DNA from: Phycisphaerae bacterium | Lineage (GTDB): Bacteria > Planctomycetota > Phycisphaerae > Sedimentisphaerales > Anaerohalosphaeraceae | DNA length: 57,129 nt | Assembly (NCBI GenBank): GCA_012729675.1 | Contig: JAAYCR010000072.1 | Coordinates: 1 to 57,129, forward strand | Direction of reading: 5' to 3' | Shown here: positions 41,548-49,144 of the stretch, in pieces | Layout: each line of letters begins with the position of its first letter | Numbering within the stretch: position 1 is the first letter of the stretch | Position numbers and translations under genes: made by a program | The notes under the pieces: model-generated | What the model was told of the DNA's origin: nothing | Database searches by the model: none | The model's input: the letters and a program-made list of their open reading frames with translations, nothing else

Positions 41548-42291
41548 TCAGATGATCTTGCCCTGAAGGCTGATCGTCACATCATTAAACGGCACCTCCA
41601 CGCCCGCCAGCGCGATGGCCTGCCGGGCGATCCGCACCAGGCCGGTGCAGCACGGCACTTCCATGTGCACGACCGTGAGGCTCTTGAGGTTGTTGTGCTT
41701 AATGAGCTGGGCCAGCTTTTCGACATACGGGCTGGTATCGTCCAGCTTGGGGCAGGCAATCGCAATCGCCCGTCCGGCCAGCAGCTTCTCGTGAAAGTCC
41801 CCCATCGCAAACGGCACACAGTCGGCGGTGAGTACCAGCTCAGCATTGGCAAAATACGGCGCCATCGGCGAGACCAGATGCAATTGCACCGGCCACTGCG
41901 CCAGTTGAGACGGCCGGTCGCCGCCGACCGCCGCTGCCGGTTTGGCGGCGGGTTTTTCAAACTGCATCGCCCGCATTCCCGGACAGACAAACCCGGCGTC
42001 CTTTTTCGGCGGCTGCGCTTGCGGCGCAGGCTGCGCTTTTTGCGCATCAAGCCGCTGGAGATACTCATGCGTGGCCGCCTCGTCGAACTCCGCCGCCTCG
42101 CGCTGCTCGATGGTGATGGCGTCCTGCGGGCAATGCCCCAGGCACGCACCCAGCCCGTCGCAATAAACCTCGCTGACCAGTTTGGCCTTGCCGTTAATGA
42201 CTTGAATCGCACCCTCGGCACAGGCCGTGACACACAGCCCGCACCCGTCGCATTTGCTTTCGTCGATCTTGACTATATTTCGCTTTGCCAT
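41548..42291 (-). CDS. Ferredoxin-domain protein, partner of the hybrid cluster protein
   Basis: A 247-residue protein. The first 65 residues hold two 4Fe-4S motifs (CDGCGLCVTAC and CDGLGACLGHCPQ), a bacterial dicluster ferredoxin. An Ala/Pro/Gln linker follows, then a domain of about 150 residues with several conserved Cys residues (VPCCTGLVRIARQAIA, LVLTADCVPFAM, CPKLDD). This layout is common next to hcp, where it likely feeds electrons. It follows hcp 116 bases downstream on the same strand. Confidence 0.85.
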   Translation of the reverse strand: MAKRNIVKIDESKCDGCGLCVTACAEGAIQVINGKAKLVSEVYCDGLGACLGHCPQDAITIEQREAAEFDEAATHEYLQRLDAQKAQPAPQAQPPKKDAGFVCPGMRAMQFEKPAAKPAAAVGGDRPSQLAQWPVQLHLVSPMAPYFANAELVLTADCVPFAMGDFHEKLLAGRAIAIACPKLDDTSPYVEKLAQLIKHNNLKSLTVVHMEVPCCTGLVRIARQAIALAGVEVPFNDVTISLQGKII

Positions 42292-42307
42292 CTTTCACCT
42301 ATTTTTT

Positions 42308-42408
42308 TGACACAGATTCACACAGATTTTCACCGATTAATTTTAATCTGTGTTTTCTGTGTAAATCTGTGTCCAATTATTCTGTCTTCTGACTTCTGAC
42401 TTCTGTTT
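42308..42408. repeat. Palindromic ACACAGATT repeat plus TCTGACT heptads
   Basis: Left arm ACACAGATTCACACAGATT (from about 42310) and right arm AATCTGTGT..AAATCTGTGTCC (to 42373) form an imperfect inverted repeat. Then TCTGTCT, TCTGACT, TCTGACT, TCTGTTT (42381-42408) step by seven and reach the hcp stop codon. Confidence 0.75.
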
Positions 42409-44057
42409 TAGCCTGCCAACATCACTTTCAAATCTTCTTCCGGTGTGCCGACCGGGGCGATGTTGAATTTTTCCACCAGCACGTTCAGGACGTTCGGCCC
42501 GATGAACGCCGGCAGTGTCGGCCCCAGCCGCATGTTCTGGATGCCCAGATGCAGCAGCGTCAGCAGGATGCACACGGCCTTCTGCTCGTACCAGCTCAAG
42601 ACCATCGTCAGCGGCAGATCGTTGACGCCGCAGTTGAACGCGCCCGCCAGGGCGACCGCAATCTGAATGGCTGAGTAGGCATCGTTACACTGCCCGACAT
42701 CCAGCAATCGCGGAATCCCGTCGATGTCGCCGAACGGCAGCTTGTTGAAGCGGTACTTGCCGCAGGCCAGCGTCAAGATCACGCAGTCATCCGGCACCTG
42801 CTGGGCAAACTCGGTGTAGTAGTTCCGTCCCGGCTTGGCCCCGTCACATCCGCCGACCAGGAAAAAGTGGCGAATCTTGCCGGCCTTGACCGCATCGATG
42901 ACCTTGTCGGCCACACTCATCACGGCGTTGCGTCCGAAGCCGACGATGATGGTCTTGTCTTCTTCGTCTGCCGCAAAGCCCGGCTGTGCCAGCGCCGCGT
43001 TGATCACTGGTGTAAAGTTGCCATCCGGGATGTGTGTGACACCCGGCCAAGCCACCAGACCCGTCGTGAAGATCCGATCCTTGTAACTCTCGCGCGGTTT
43101 CTGAATGCAGTTGGTCGTCATCAGGATTGCTCCGGGGAAGGCATCGAATTCTTTCTGCTGATCCTGCCATGCGCCGCCGTAGTTACCGACGAGGTGCTTA
43201 AATTGTTTCATCGCGGGGTAGGCATTGCACGGCAGCATCTCGCCATGGGTATAGACATTGATACCCTTGCCCTCGGTCTGCCTGAGCACTTCGGCCAGAT
43301 CCAGAAGATCGTGGCCGGAAACCAGAATCGCCTTGCCCTTGACTGGTGTAACGCGAACGACGGTTGGTTCCGGATGGCCGAAGCCCTCGGTATTGGCCTT
43401 GTCCAGCAGCCCCATCACCGTCAGATTGACCTCGCCGACCTTCAGCGCCATAGCTACCAGTGCATCGACATCGGTTGCCTTCGGCCCGGTCAGAAAGTTC
43501 AGCGCCTCGTAGAAGAACGCATACACGCTGTCATCCTCAACGCCGAGGATCATCGCATGGTCGGCATACGCGGCCGTCCCCTTGAGGCCATAGACGATCA
43601 GTTCCTGCAAACCCGTTACATCCGGTCCGTTGGTTTCGAGCTTTTTGGCGATGCTCAGGTCCTCGGCCTGACGCAGCATCTCAGTACGATTGGCCGGGGT
43701 CTGCCAGTTGGCCGCGCCGCCGAGCGACTCGACGGACGTGCCGGCCTTCTGCGCGGCGGATTGATAGAGGCTCTTGGCGCGCTGGAGCATCACCCCGGCC
43801 TGCCCGAGTATCGCCTCAATCCGCACCGGGTCAAAGTTCACGTTGGTCACGGTCGTAAACAGCGCCTCGGTGACAAAATGATCGACCTCCCTGTCCTTGA
43901 CGCCCAGCGCGGCGGCCCGATGCATCATCATCGAGATGCCTTTGACTGCATGAATAAGAAGATCCTGCAGGAGCGCGGTGTCATTGTCCTTGCCGCAGAC
44001 GCCGATTCGTGCACACCCTTTACCGCCCGCTGTCTGTTCACATTGATAACAAAACAT
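42408..44057 (-). CDS. hcp: Hybrid cluster protein (hydroxylamine reductase)
   Basis: A 549-residue HCP, which holds a 4Fe-4S cluster and the hybrid 4Fe-2S-2O cluster and reduces NO or hydroxylamine. The N-terminal Cys set is C3-x2-C6-x8-C15-x5-C21 ([22 protein letters not shown]), the short-spacing class of anaerobes. Hybrid-cluster residues lie further along, for example [65 protein letters not shown] precedes the ATG. It is downstream of Rrf2 and cupin genes and upstream of a ferredoxin protein, consistent with a nitrosative-stress module. Confidence 0.96.
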   Translation of the reverse strand: MFCYQCEQTAGGKGCARIGVCGKDNDTALLQDLLIHAVKGISMMMHRAAALGVKDREVDHFVTEALFTTVTNVNFDPVRIEAILGQAGVMLQRAKSLYQSAAQKAGTSVESLGGAANWQTPANRTEMLRQAEDLSIAKKLETNGPDVTGLQELIVYGLKGTAAYADHAMILGVEDDSVYAFFYEALNFLTGPKATDVDALVAMALKVGEVNLTVMGLLDKANTEGFGHPEPTVVRVTPVKGKAILVSGHDLLDLAEVLRQTEGKGINVYTHGEMLPCNAYPAMKQFKHLVGNYGGAWQDQQKEFDAFPGAILMTTNCIQKPRESYKDRIFTTGLVAWPGVTHIPDGNFTPVINAALAQPGFAADEEDKTIIVGFGRNAVMSVADKVIDAVKAGKIRHFFLVGGCDGAKPGRNYYTEFAQQVPDDCVILTLACGKYRFNKLPFGDIDGIPRLLDVGQCNDAYSAIQIAVALAGAFNCGVNDLPLTMVLSWYEQKAVCILLTLLHLGIQNMRLGPTLPAFIGPNVLNVLVEKFNIAPVGTPEEDLKVMLAG

Positions 44058-44085
44058 TTTCCAATCCTTTCAAAAAAGTCCTTAG

Positions 44086-44145
44086 TTCTTAGTTCGTAGT
44101 TCGTAGTTCATAGTTCATAGTTCGTAGGATGGGCTTTAGCCCATC
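44086..44145. repeat. Heptad repeat (TTCGTAG/TTCATAG) followed by the GATGGGC hairpin
   Basis: TTCTTAG, TTCGTAG, TTCGTAG, TTCATAG, TTCATAG, TTCGTAG: six perfect 7-base steps at 44086-44127, then GATGGGC-TTTA-GCCCATC at 44128-44145. That hairpin also occurs at 28862. A 9-base-period scrap (CTGTGTCAACTGTGAAATCT) follows at 44159. Confidence 0.88.
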
Positions 44146-44189
44146 GCGTCTCTTCTCTCTGTGTCAACTGTGAAATCTGTGGTTGCTCT

Positions 44190-44540
44190 TTAAGCCCGAA
44201 TCATCGTCAAGAGCATCTTAAACTTCACCTCCCCGCGTACCGAATGCGGGATGTTGGCCGGCATAATCACCACCTGCCCGGCCGAGACGTTCAATTCGTT
44301 TCCGGCAATCGTAATCACCGCCTGACCGTCAACAATCTGCACCAGCGCATCGAACGGCGCGGTATGCTCGCTGAGCCGCTGACCGGCGTCAAAGGCAAAC
44401 AACGTCACCGTGCCGGGGTCTTTATCGACCAGCGTCTTGCTGACCACCGAGTCAGTGGCATAGTCGATCAAGGCGTTCAACTCCCTGGCCTTGGCCGTGA
44501 CGGCCTCTAAAATTCCGTTTCGTTTTCGTGCTTCAGCCAT
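44190..44540 (-). CDS. Cupin-domain protein
   Basis: A 116-residue single-domain cupin. TLFAFDAGQRLSEHTAPFDALVQIVDGQAVITIAG (metal-binding His in EHT) and GQVVIMPANIPHSVRG (second His motif) form the two cupin boxes. Such small cupins often accompany Rrf2 and hcp genes in anaerobes; a direct function is not known. Its start codon overlaps the end of the Rrf2 gene by eight bases, so the two are translationally coupled. Confidence 0.9.
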   Translation of the reverse strand: MAEARKRNGILEAVTAKARELNALIDYATDSVVSKTLVDKDPGTVTLFAFDAGQRLSEHTAPFDALVQIVDGQAVITIAGNELNVSAGQVVIMPANIPHSVRGEVKFKMLLTMIRA

Positions 44541-44958
44541 TTTTCACCTCTTCTTTCTTAACAAATTCCGCCAGTGTAACGCTGCCTAAAAAACCGTTAA
44601 TCCCCTGCTGCATCGTATTAAGCTTCGGCCTAACCGGGCAGGCGTCCTTCATCGGACACTTAAAATCGCCCATCAGACAGCGGATCACGCTGACCGGCCC
44701 CTGAATCGCCTCGATGACCTGACCGAAGGTGATGCTGTCCGGCCTGCGAGCCAGCACAAACCCGCCCTTGGGACCCATCGTACTGGTCACCAGCCCCGCG
44801 GCGGCCAGCTTCTGCAGGAGCTTGCACGTCAAGGCATACGAAACATGTTTGGCCTTGGCCAGCACCCGCGCCGACACCGGCACACCCGCGGCAAACCCCT
44901 GAGCCAACTGGGCTGCCAGCCGCAATGCATAATCCGTATCTCGCCGTATTAAGTCCAT
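44533..44958 (-). CDS. Rrf2-family transcriptional regulator
   Basis: A 141-residue Rrf2 regulator. The winged helix is DTDYALRLAAQLAQ..VSARVLAKAKHVSYALTCKLLQKLAAAGLVTSTMGPKGGFVLAR. Three Cys residues lie in RCLMGDFKCPMKDACPVRPKL, at the position that binds an Fe-S cluster in NsrR and IscR. Position ahead of cupin, hcp and ferredoxin genes suggests an NO- or redox-sensing regulator of these. A 21-bp palindrome lies 40 bases upstream. Confidence 0.93.
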   Translation of the reverse strand: MDLIRRDTDYALRLAAQLAQGFAAGVPVSARVLAKAKHVSYALTCKLLQKLAAAGLVTSTMGPKGGFVLARRPDSITFGQVIEAIQGPVSVIRCLMGDFKCPMKDACPVRPKLNTMQQGINGFLGSVTLAEFVKKEEVKNG

Positions 44959-44997
44959 AAGGTTTTTCCGTATTTTTCAAATCCACCGCTGACTTAT

Positions 44998-45018
44998 GTA
45001 GGAATAATTTACTCCTAC
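44998..45018 (-). promoter_or_regulatory. Probable operator of the Rrf2 gene
   Basis: A 21-bp near-perfect palindrome, GTAGGA(A/G)TA-NNN-TACTCCTAC with one mismatch. It lies 40 bases upstream of the Rrf2 start codon, as expected for autoregulation. Rrf2 proteins bind dyads of this length. Confidence 0.65.
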
Positions 45019-45099
45019 TTGAAACAAAAGTCAACAGCATTTTTATAAATTTTTTCAAAAACTATTCGAATTGGATATAACTCTCTATTAAATAACTAC

Positions 45100-45789
45100 T
45101 TATGATTTATCGAAAAGCTCATCCAGCAGTTTCCAGAGCAGGTGTTGGGTGTCGGGGAAATGGCTGTATCCGGCGCGGATTTGGGCGGGGGGTTGGATGA
45201 ATGGGCCGTCGGTCAGTTCGTCGGCGCAGTGGGTCAGCATCTTTTCGATGCTGTCGGCGGTGTATTCGAGGTGGCATTGCAGGGCGAGGACGCGATTGCC
45301 GTATAAAAACGCCTGATTGGCGCAGGCCGCGGTGGACGCCAGGTGCGTCGCCCCCGGCGGCACGGCAAATGTATCGCCGTGCCAGTGAAACGCCCAAAAC
45401 CGCTCCGGCAACACCTCGGACATCGGCGATCCGGCCGCCGTCTGCGTCACCTCAAACCAGCCGATCTCCTTGTGCGGGTTGCGCGTCACCTTGCCGCCCA
45501 GCACATCCGCCAGAAGCTGCGCCCCCAGACACACCCCGACGAGAATTTTACCCTGCTCGATGCATGTCTTGAGGAAGATTTTTTCATCTTTTAGCCAGGG
45601 ATACGCGGCCTCCTCGTTGATGTTCATCGGCCCGCCCATCACAAAGGCCGCGTCTATCGTCTCCGCCGCCGGCAGCGTTTGCCCGGCGTACAAATGCACC
45701 GCCTCGATTGTGTGCCCACGCTGTCGGGCCCACACACCCAGATTGGCCGCATCCTCAAACGGCACATGCATCAATACGGCAATCCGCAT
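45100..45789 (-). CDS. Class I glutamine amidotransferase-like protein
   Basis: A 229-residue GATase1 protein. The catalytic Cys is in LVGVCLGAQLLADVLGG; the His is in WAFHWHGD and QCHLEYT. It resembles the stand-alone GMP-synthase-like amidotransferases of the GuaA-N type with no synthase partner. The ATG at 45789 (MRIAVLMHVPFEDAANLG) is preferred to the TTG at 45795. It lies in the same direction as the preceding oxidoreductase. Its amide acceptor is unknown. Confidence 0.92.
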   Translation of the reverse strand: MRIAVLMHVPFEDAANLGVWARQRGHTIEAVHLYAGQTLPAAETIDAAFVMGGPMNINEEAAYPWLKDEKIFLKTCIEQGKILVGVCLGAQLLADVLGGKVTRNPHKEIGWFEVTQTAAGSPMSEVLPERFWAFHWHGDTFAVPPGATHLASTAACANQAFLYGNRVLALQCHLEYTADSIEKMLTHCADELTDGPFIQPPAQIRAGYSHFPDTQHLLWKLLDELFDKS

Positions 45790-45860
45790 CGTCAACTATC
45801 CATAGTCGTCCAGGCCCTGTCCGGGCTTGTTTGCCTCCGGCGCATTTGAGAGACAATCGC

Positions 45861-47180
45861 TCAAGCGCGGTAGTCGCGTCGGCTGTCGTTGAGCCACGCC
45901 GGGTCGCCCGACCCTTCGGCAAAGGTGCAGTCTGCCGGATTCCACTTGATCGACTGCCTGTGGTAATAGACCAGGTTCACCAAATGGCAGCAGATCGCCG
46001 AGCGGGCGCCGACGCCTTCGTGCGTGATGGGTTTCTTCCGCGTTCCGACCGCCTCGATGAAGTCGGCAACGTGATTTTCCCGAACCCGGTACAACTGCAC
46101 CTTGGCGTCCTTGAGTATATCGCGTTCGACCATCGTCAATTTGGATTCGAGCGTGCCGCCGTCCTCGCGCCGAGTAAAGCGGGCGATCGTCTCTTCGCCC
46201 CGTGTAAAATTGAACTGGCCGCGATTGACCTGAATACGGCCTTCGGAGCCAAAGATGTCCACGCCGAAGCCGTTCTTGTGATGCACCCGTATGCCGTCGT
46301 CATAGACCAGGCAGGCCCCGCGTCTGGCGTTTTGGGTCTCCGGCGGAAGGACTTCCACCGGGCCGCTGTCATCCCGTCCGAGCGCCCACTGCGCGATATC
46401 CAGATGATGCGCCCCCCAGTCGCAGACCATGCCGCCGCCGAACTCGCGGTACGCCCGCCAGTCCGCCCAATGGCTGTGCAGCCCGCGCGGGCTGAGCACC
46501 GAACTGTACGGCCGCATCGCCGCAGGCCCCAGCCACCTGTTCCAGTCCAGCCCCGGCTCCATCGCCTCTTCGGCCAGGTTGCACGGCCGGCCGGGATCGC
46601 CGAAACTGCACTCGATAGACTCAATCTTGCCGATCATCCCGTTCCGGGCCAGCTCGCAGGCCACCCGAAACTCGCGACTGGAACGCTGCATCGATCCGGT
46701 CTGCAGGATGCGCTTATTGTCGGCCACGGCCTTCATCACTTCCACCGACTCGCTGATGCAGTGGGTCAGCGGCTTTTCGCAATAGACATCCTTGCCCGCT
46801 TTCAGCGCCGCCAGGGTAATCAGCGCGTGCCAATGGTCAGGCGTGGCGATGCACACGGCATCAATATCCTTTCGGGCCAGCAGTTCCTCAAAGTCGATAT
46901 AGGTCGCACAGCCGGGCTTTCCATATGTCGGATTGTTGGTATAGAAATCATCCACTCTCTTCTTGGCATCTTCACGACGGGTCGTGTCCACATCACACAC
47001 GGCCAACACCTGCGAACGATACATAAACTGATTGAGCAGCCCGCGGCTTTGGACCCCCATCCCGATGAATCCCATCGTTAGACGGCTGTTTGGAGAGGTC
47101 TCGGCCGCCCATAAGGACGACGGAAGAATCAGGGGAACGGTTGCGGCTGCCTTCATAAACGTGCGTCGTGAGGTTTTCAT
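45861..47180 (-). CDS. Tat-exported Gfo/Idh/MocA-family oxidoreductase
   Basis: A 439-residue protein with a twin-arginine signal (MKTSRRTFMKAAATVPLILPSSLWAAE). The Rossmann start is LTMGFIGMGVQSRGLLNQF; the conserved CEKPLTHCISE and GGGMVCDWGAHHLDIAQWALG motifs follow. This family is greatly expanded in planctomycetes and acts on sugars or their derivatives with NAD(P)-like cofactors. The exact substrate cannot be told. The ATG at 47180 is taken as it starts the signal peptide and follows GGCGGGT. The GATase gene follows it on the same strand. Confidence 0.93.
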   Translation of the reverse strand: MKTSRRTFMKAAATVPLILPSSLWAAETSPNSRLTMGFIGMGVQSRGLLNQFMYRSQVLAVCDVDTTRREDAKKRVDDFYTNNPTYGKPGCATYIDFEELLARKDIDAVCIATPDHWHALITLAALKAGKDVYCEKPLTHCISESVEVMKAVADNKRILQTGSMQRSSREFRVACELARNGMIGKIESIECSFGDPGRPCNLAEEAMEPGLDWNRWLGPAAMRPYSSVLSPRGLHSHWADWRAYREFGGGMVCDWGAHHLDIAQWALGRDDSGPVEVLPPETQNARRGACLVYDDGIRVHHKNGFGVDIFGSEGRIQVNRGQFNFTRGEETIARFTRREDGGTLESKLTMVERDILKDAKVQLYRVRENHVADFIEAVGTRKKPITHEGVGARSAICCHLVNLVYYHRQSIKWNPADCTFAEGSGDPAWLNDSRRDYRA

Positions 47181-47351
47181 GATCATACCCGCCAAATTTA
47201 AATACATTCAATTTATTTAACGATCCGACATGACAAAGCATCGACTTTATGAACAGGCCTGCCGTTCGTCAAGCAAAAAATATCCTTGGCCAAATTGTGT
47301 GTGAGAATATTTTCCGGCAGAACATTTTGGGTTTGAATTGGGTTTGTTTTT
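47181..47351. other. Spacer upstream of the oxidoreductase
   Basis: No gene. GTGTGTGAGAATATTTTCCG (47299-47318) resembles a segment at 23466. Confidence 0.35.
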
Positions 47352-47730
47352 TTCAGTCATCAGTTGTCAGTTATCAGTAAACAGTTTAGGAATATGATCT
47401 TATGGTTTTTGCATAAAAGGAAATTGGGTTTGTTTGTTCATTTTTCAGGAGTCAGGAGGCAGAAGACAGGAGATCGAATTTTGCTTGTTTTATGGTTTTT
47501 AGACACAGATTAACACCGATTAAGGGGATTGTTGTCTTTATCACGAAAAGCACGATGATTTTTTGTGACGGGTTGGTCATTGTTTTCCTCCAGTTCGGGC
47601 GGTGTGCCCGATAGGGGAGTATTATACCACAAAACAGGGGAAAAGGCAAGGGGAAGAGATTGACGATTGACGATGGACGATGGACGATGGGGGGATTTTG
47701 TATTGCCGATTTCCTGTTTCCTATTTTCGA
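47352..47730. repeat. Dense set of heptad repeat tracts
   Basis: Four or five different heptad tracts lie in under 400 bases. TCAGTCA-TCAGTTG-TCAGTTA-TCAGTAA-ACAGTTT is at 47352-47386; CAGGAGT-CAGGAGG-CAGAAGA-CAGGAGA is at 47446-47473. AGATTGA-CGATTGA-CGATGGA-CGATGGA-CGATGGG is at 47657-47691, and TTGCCGA-TTTCCTG-TTTCCTA-TTTTCGA-TTTGGGG begins at 47703. An ACACAGATTAACACCGATT scrap is at about 47503. No gene is visible. Confidence 0.85.
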
Positions 47731-47918
47731 TTTGGGGGGCGAATTTTTCTGGCTTAAGTTGAGAGGGGATGTATAATATGGGCGGCTGCGGCGGGCAGTG
47801 AGGCGACGGAGAGACAAAAACAGGAGTCAAATATGAATCTTAGAATGGATGAATTTGTTTTTTTGCTATCTAAGCTGTTCAATAGAAAGAGGTTGCGTGA
47901 ATTAAAATGTAGAAGGGT

Positions 47919-47937
47919 GTCTGGCCCCTTAAATTTT
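47919..47937. repeat. 19-bp direct repeat, left copy
   Basis: GTCTGGCCCCTTAAATTTT, identical to 48951-48969. It is preceded by AAGGGT, so it reads AAGGGTGTCTGGCCCCTT. It resembles short repeats near REP-associated transposases. Confidence 0.8.
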
Positions 47938-48253
47938 CCCCAAATAGCTCCGGGTTGCCAAATTAAAGATTTTTGTCTCCGGACTAATAAAATGTGTGAA
48001 CCAGACGGATGCAGTAAGATAGTGAAAGCAAAAGTTCCATCATGTCTCTTGTCAGGCATGACCGCGATATGGAATAACGATATGGAAATAACTCGATTTA
48101 AAGGTGATTTTCGGACCGAGCGTCCCAATTGTTATAATAATGCTGCTTGGGCTTGGTTTTTTAATGGTTGGTTTGGCGAATCACCAACCTATCCCGAACC
48201 GGAAAAAATTAATTAATTGTGTCATAAATATGGGTCATATTTGGGGATTGAAG

Positions 48254-48841
48254 ATGCAGACAAGACATATAATAATTATAGCGTTAGTGGCATTAGCAGG
48301 AATTCTATATGTTTGTCTTGCGAGTTCTAAGACGATAAAGGCAAACTATTATTTCTTTAGATTAAAGCTAAGCCGACAAAATTCTGAGCAAGCTAAGCCT
48401 TATATGCAAATATTAACTCAAACTAAGGAAGGAATAGATATATGCATGCGTGATATTAGCATTTGCTATAGCCAAACAAGGGGCTTAAGCAGTTGGGTAG
48501 TTCGAAATGCCGTTGATTCGAAATATGCGATTTCAAGACTTTACGAGTTAGTCAAAAATGGAGAAATTGGAACCGACGTTTTAGTTGAAGCAAATCTTCT
48601 AATTTGGGAAATGGCAAGAGATACAAAAGCCTTAAGGGATATTTACAAAATATTGTCTAACGAAGCAAATAAATCGAGTGACATTCAAAGAAATATCCTT
48701 TTAGTGTTCAGTCGAGGAGCCTTGATCGGAAAAGTGAAAGATGAAAAAAAAGAAGATTTTACTGAAAAATATGAAGACGGTAGCTTGTGGGGGATAACAG
48801 AGGATGAGTTTGTGTTATATTTTGACACAGTTTTTCTGTGA
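48254..48841 (+). CDS. AT-rich hypothetical protein with one membrane helix
   Basis: About 195 residues from the ATG at 48254, where GGGGA is upstream and a membrane or signal helix follows (MQTRHIIIIALVALAGILYVCLASS). The rest is helical and Lys/Asn-rich (KPYMQILTQTKEGIDICMRDIS, YAISRLYELVKNGEIGTDVLVEANLLIWEMARDTKALRDIYKILSNEANKS), perhaps a HEAT-like repeat. The gene is far more AT-rich than its neighbours and is flanked by 19-bp direct repeats and heptad tracts, suggesting recent transfer. I do not recognise a family. Confidence 0.6.
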   Translation: MQTRHIIIIALVALAGILYVCLASSKTIKANYYFFRLKLSRQNSEQAKPYMQILTQTKEGIDICMRDISICYSQTRGLSSWVVRNAVDSKYAISRLYELVKNGEIGTDVLVEANLLIWEMARDTKALRDIYKILSNEANKSSDIQRNILLVFSRGALIGKVKDEKKEDFTEKYEDGSLWGITEDEFVLYFDTVFL

Positions 48842-48987
48842 ATGGGAGAAATAAAAGGGTCAGACACGTTTTTGGTCTCTCTCCCCGTCGCCATTTTACA
48901 GTTTTTGCATTGGTTTTTCATTTTATCTCTTTGTCTCTATCCTTAAAAGCGTCTGGCCCCTTAAATTTTTTTGTTCATTTTTAAGGA
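48842..48987. repeat. Repeat-bearing spacer with right copy of the 19-bp repeat
   Basis: AAAGGGTCAGACACG (48855-48869) is a partial inverted form of the repeat, and GTCTGGCCCCTTAAATTTT (48951-48969) is its exact direct copy. No gene is visible. Confidence 0.75.
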
Positions 48988-49095
48988 ACCAGGAGACAGG
49001 AGTCAGAAGGTCGAATTTGACTTATTCTTACCACCGAGGACACTGAGGACACAGATAGAGTTCTTAGTTCTTAGTTTTGAGTTTTGAGTTTTGAG
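48988..49095. repeat. Heptad tracts beside the terminase gene
   Basis: ACCAGGA-GACAGGA-GTCAGAA-GGTCGAA is at about 48988-49015. A 9-period scrap (ACCGAGGAC-ACTGAGGAC-ACAGATAG) is at 49030. TTCTTAG-TTCTTAG-TTTTGAG-TTTTGAG-TTTTGAG is at 49061-49095. Confidence 0.85.
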
Positions 49096-49117
49096 TTGGG
49101 TCGGATTTAGTTTTCAT
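49064..49117 (-). pseudogene. Gene start swallowed by a heptad repeat
   Basis: After the terminase stop codon, a strong TGGAGG (minus strand, about 49122-49127) leads to an ATG at 49117. The frame runs only MKTKSDPTQNSKLKTKN before TAA, because the codons after the first eight are heptad repeat. It looks like the start of the next gene of the terminase operon, truncated at the repeat. Confidence 0.4.
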
Positions 49118-49144
49118 TTTTTCCTCCATTTGCACACGGGCAAT

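Noticed and set aside
41503-42399. 298-codon plus-strand open frame
   Set aside because: Antisense shadow of the ferredoxin-domain gene; Arg/His-rich shadow composition.
42867-44099. 410-codon plus-strand open frame
   Set aside because: Antisense shadow of hcp.
45708-47081. 457-codon plus-strand open frame
   Set aside because: Antisense shadow of the Gfo/Idh/MocA gene.
47352-47730. CRISPR array
   Set aside because: The repeats are 7 bases long, degenerate and contiguous, with no spacers of fixed length and no cas genes.
47833-48216. 127-codon frame upstream of the AT-rich gene
   Set aside because: It contains the dispersed GTCTGGCCCC repeat in its middle, no domain is visible, and it overlaps the start region of a better gene.
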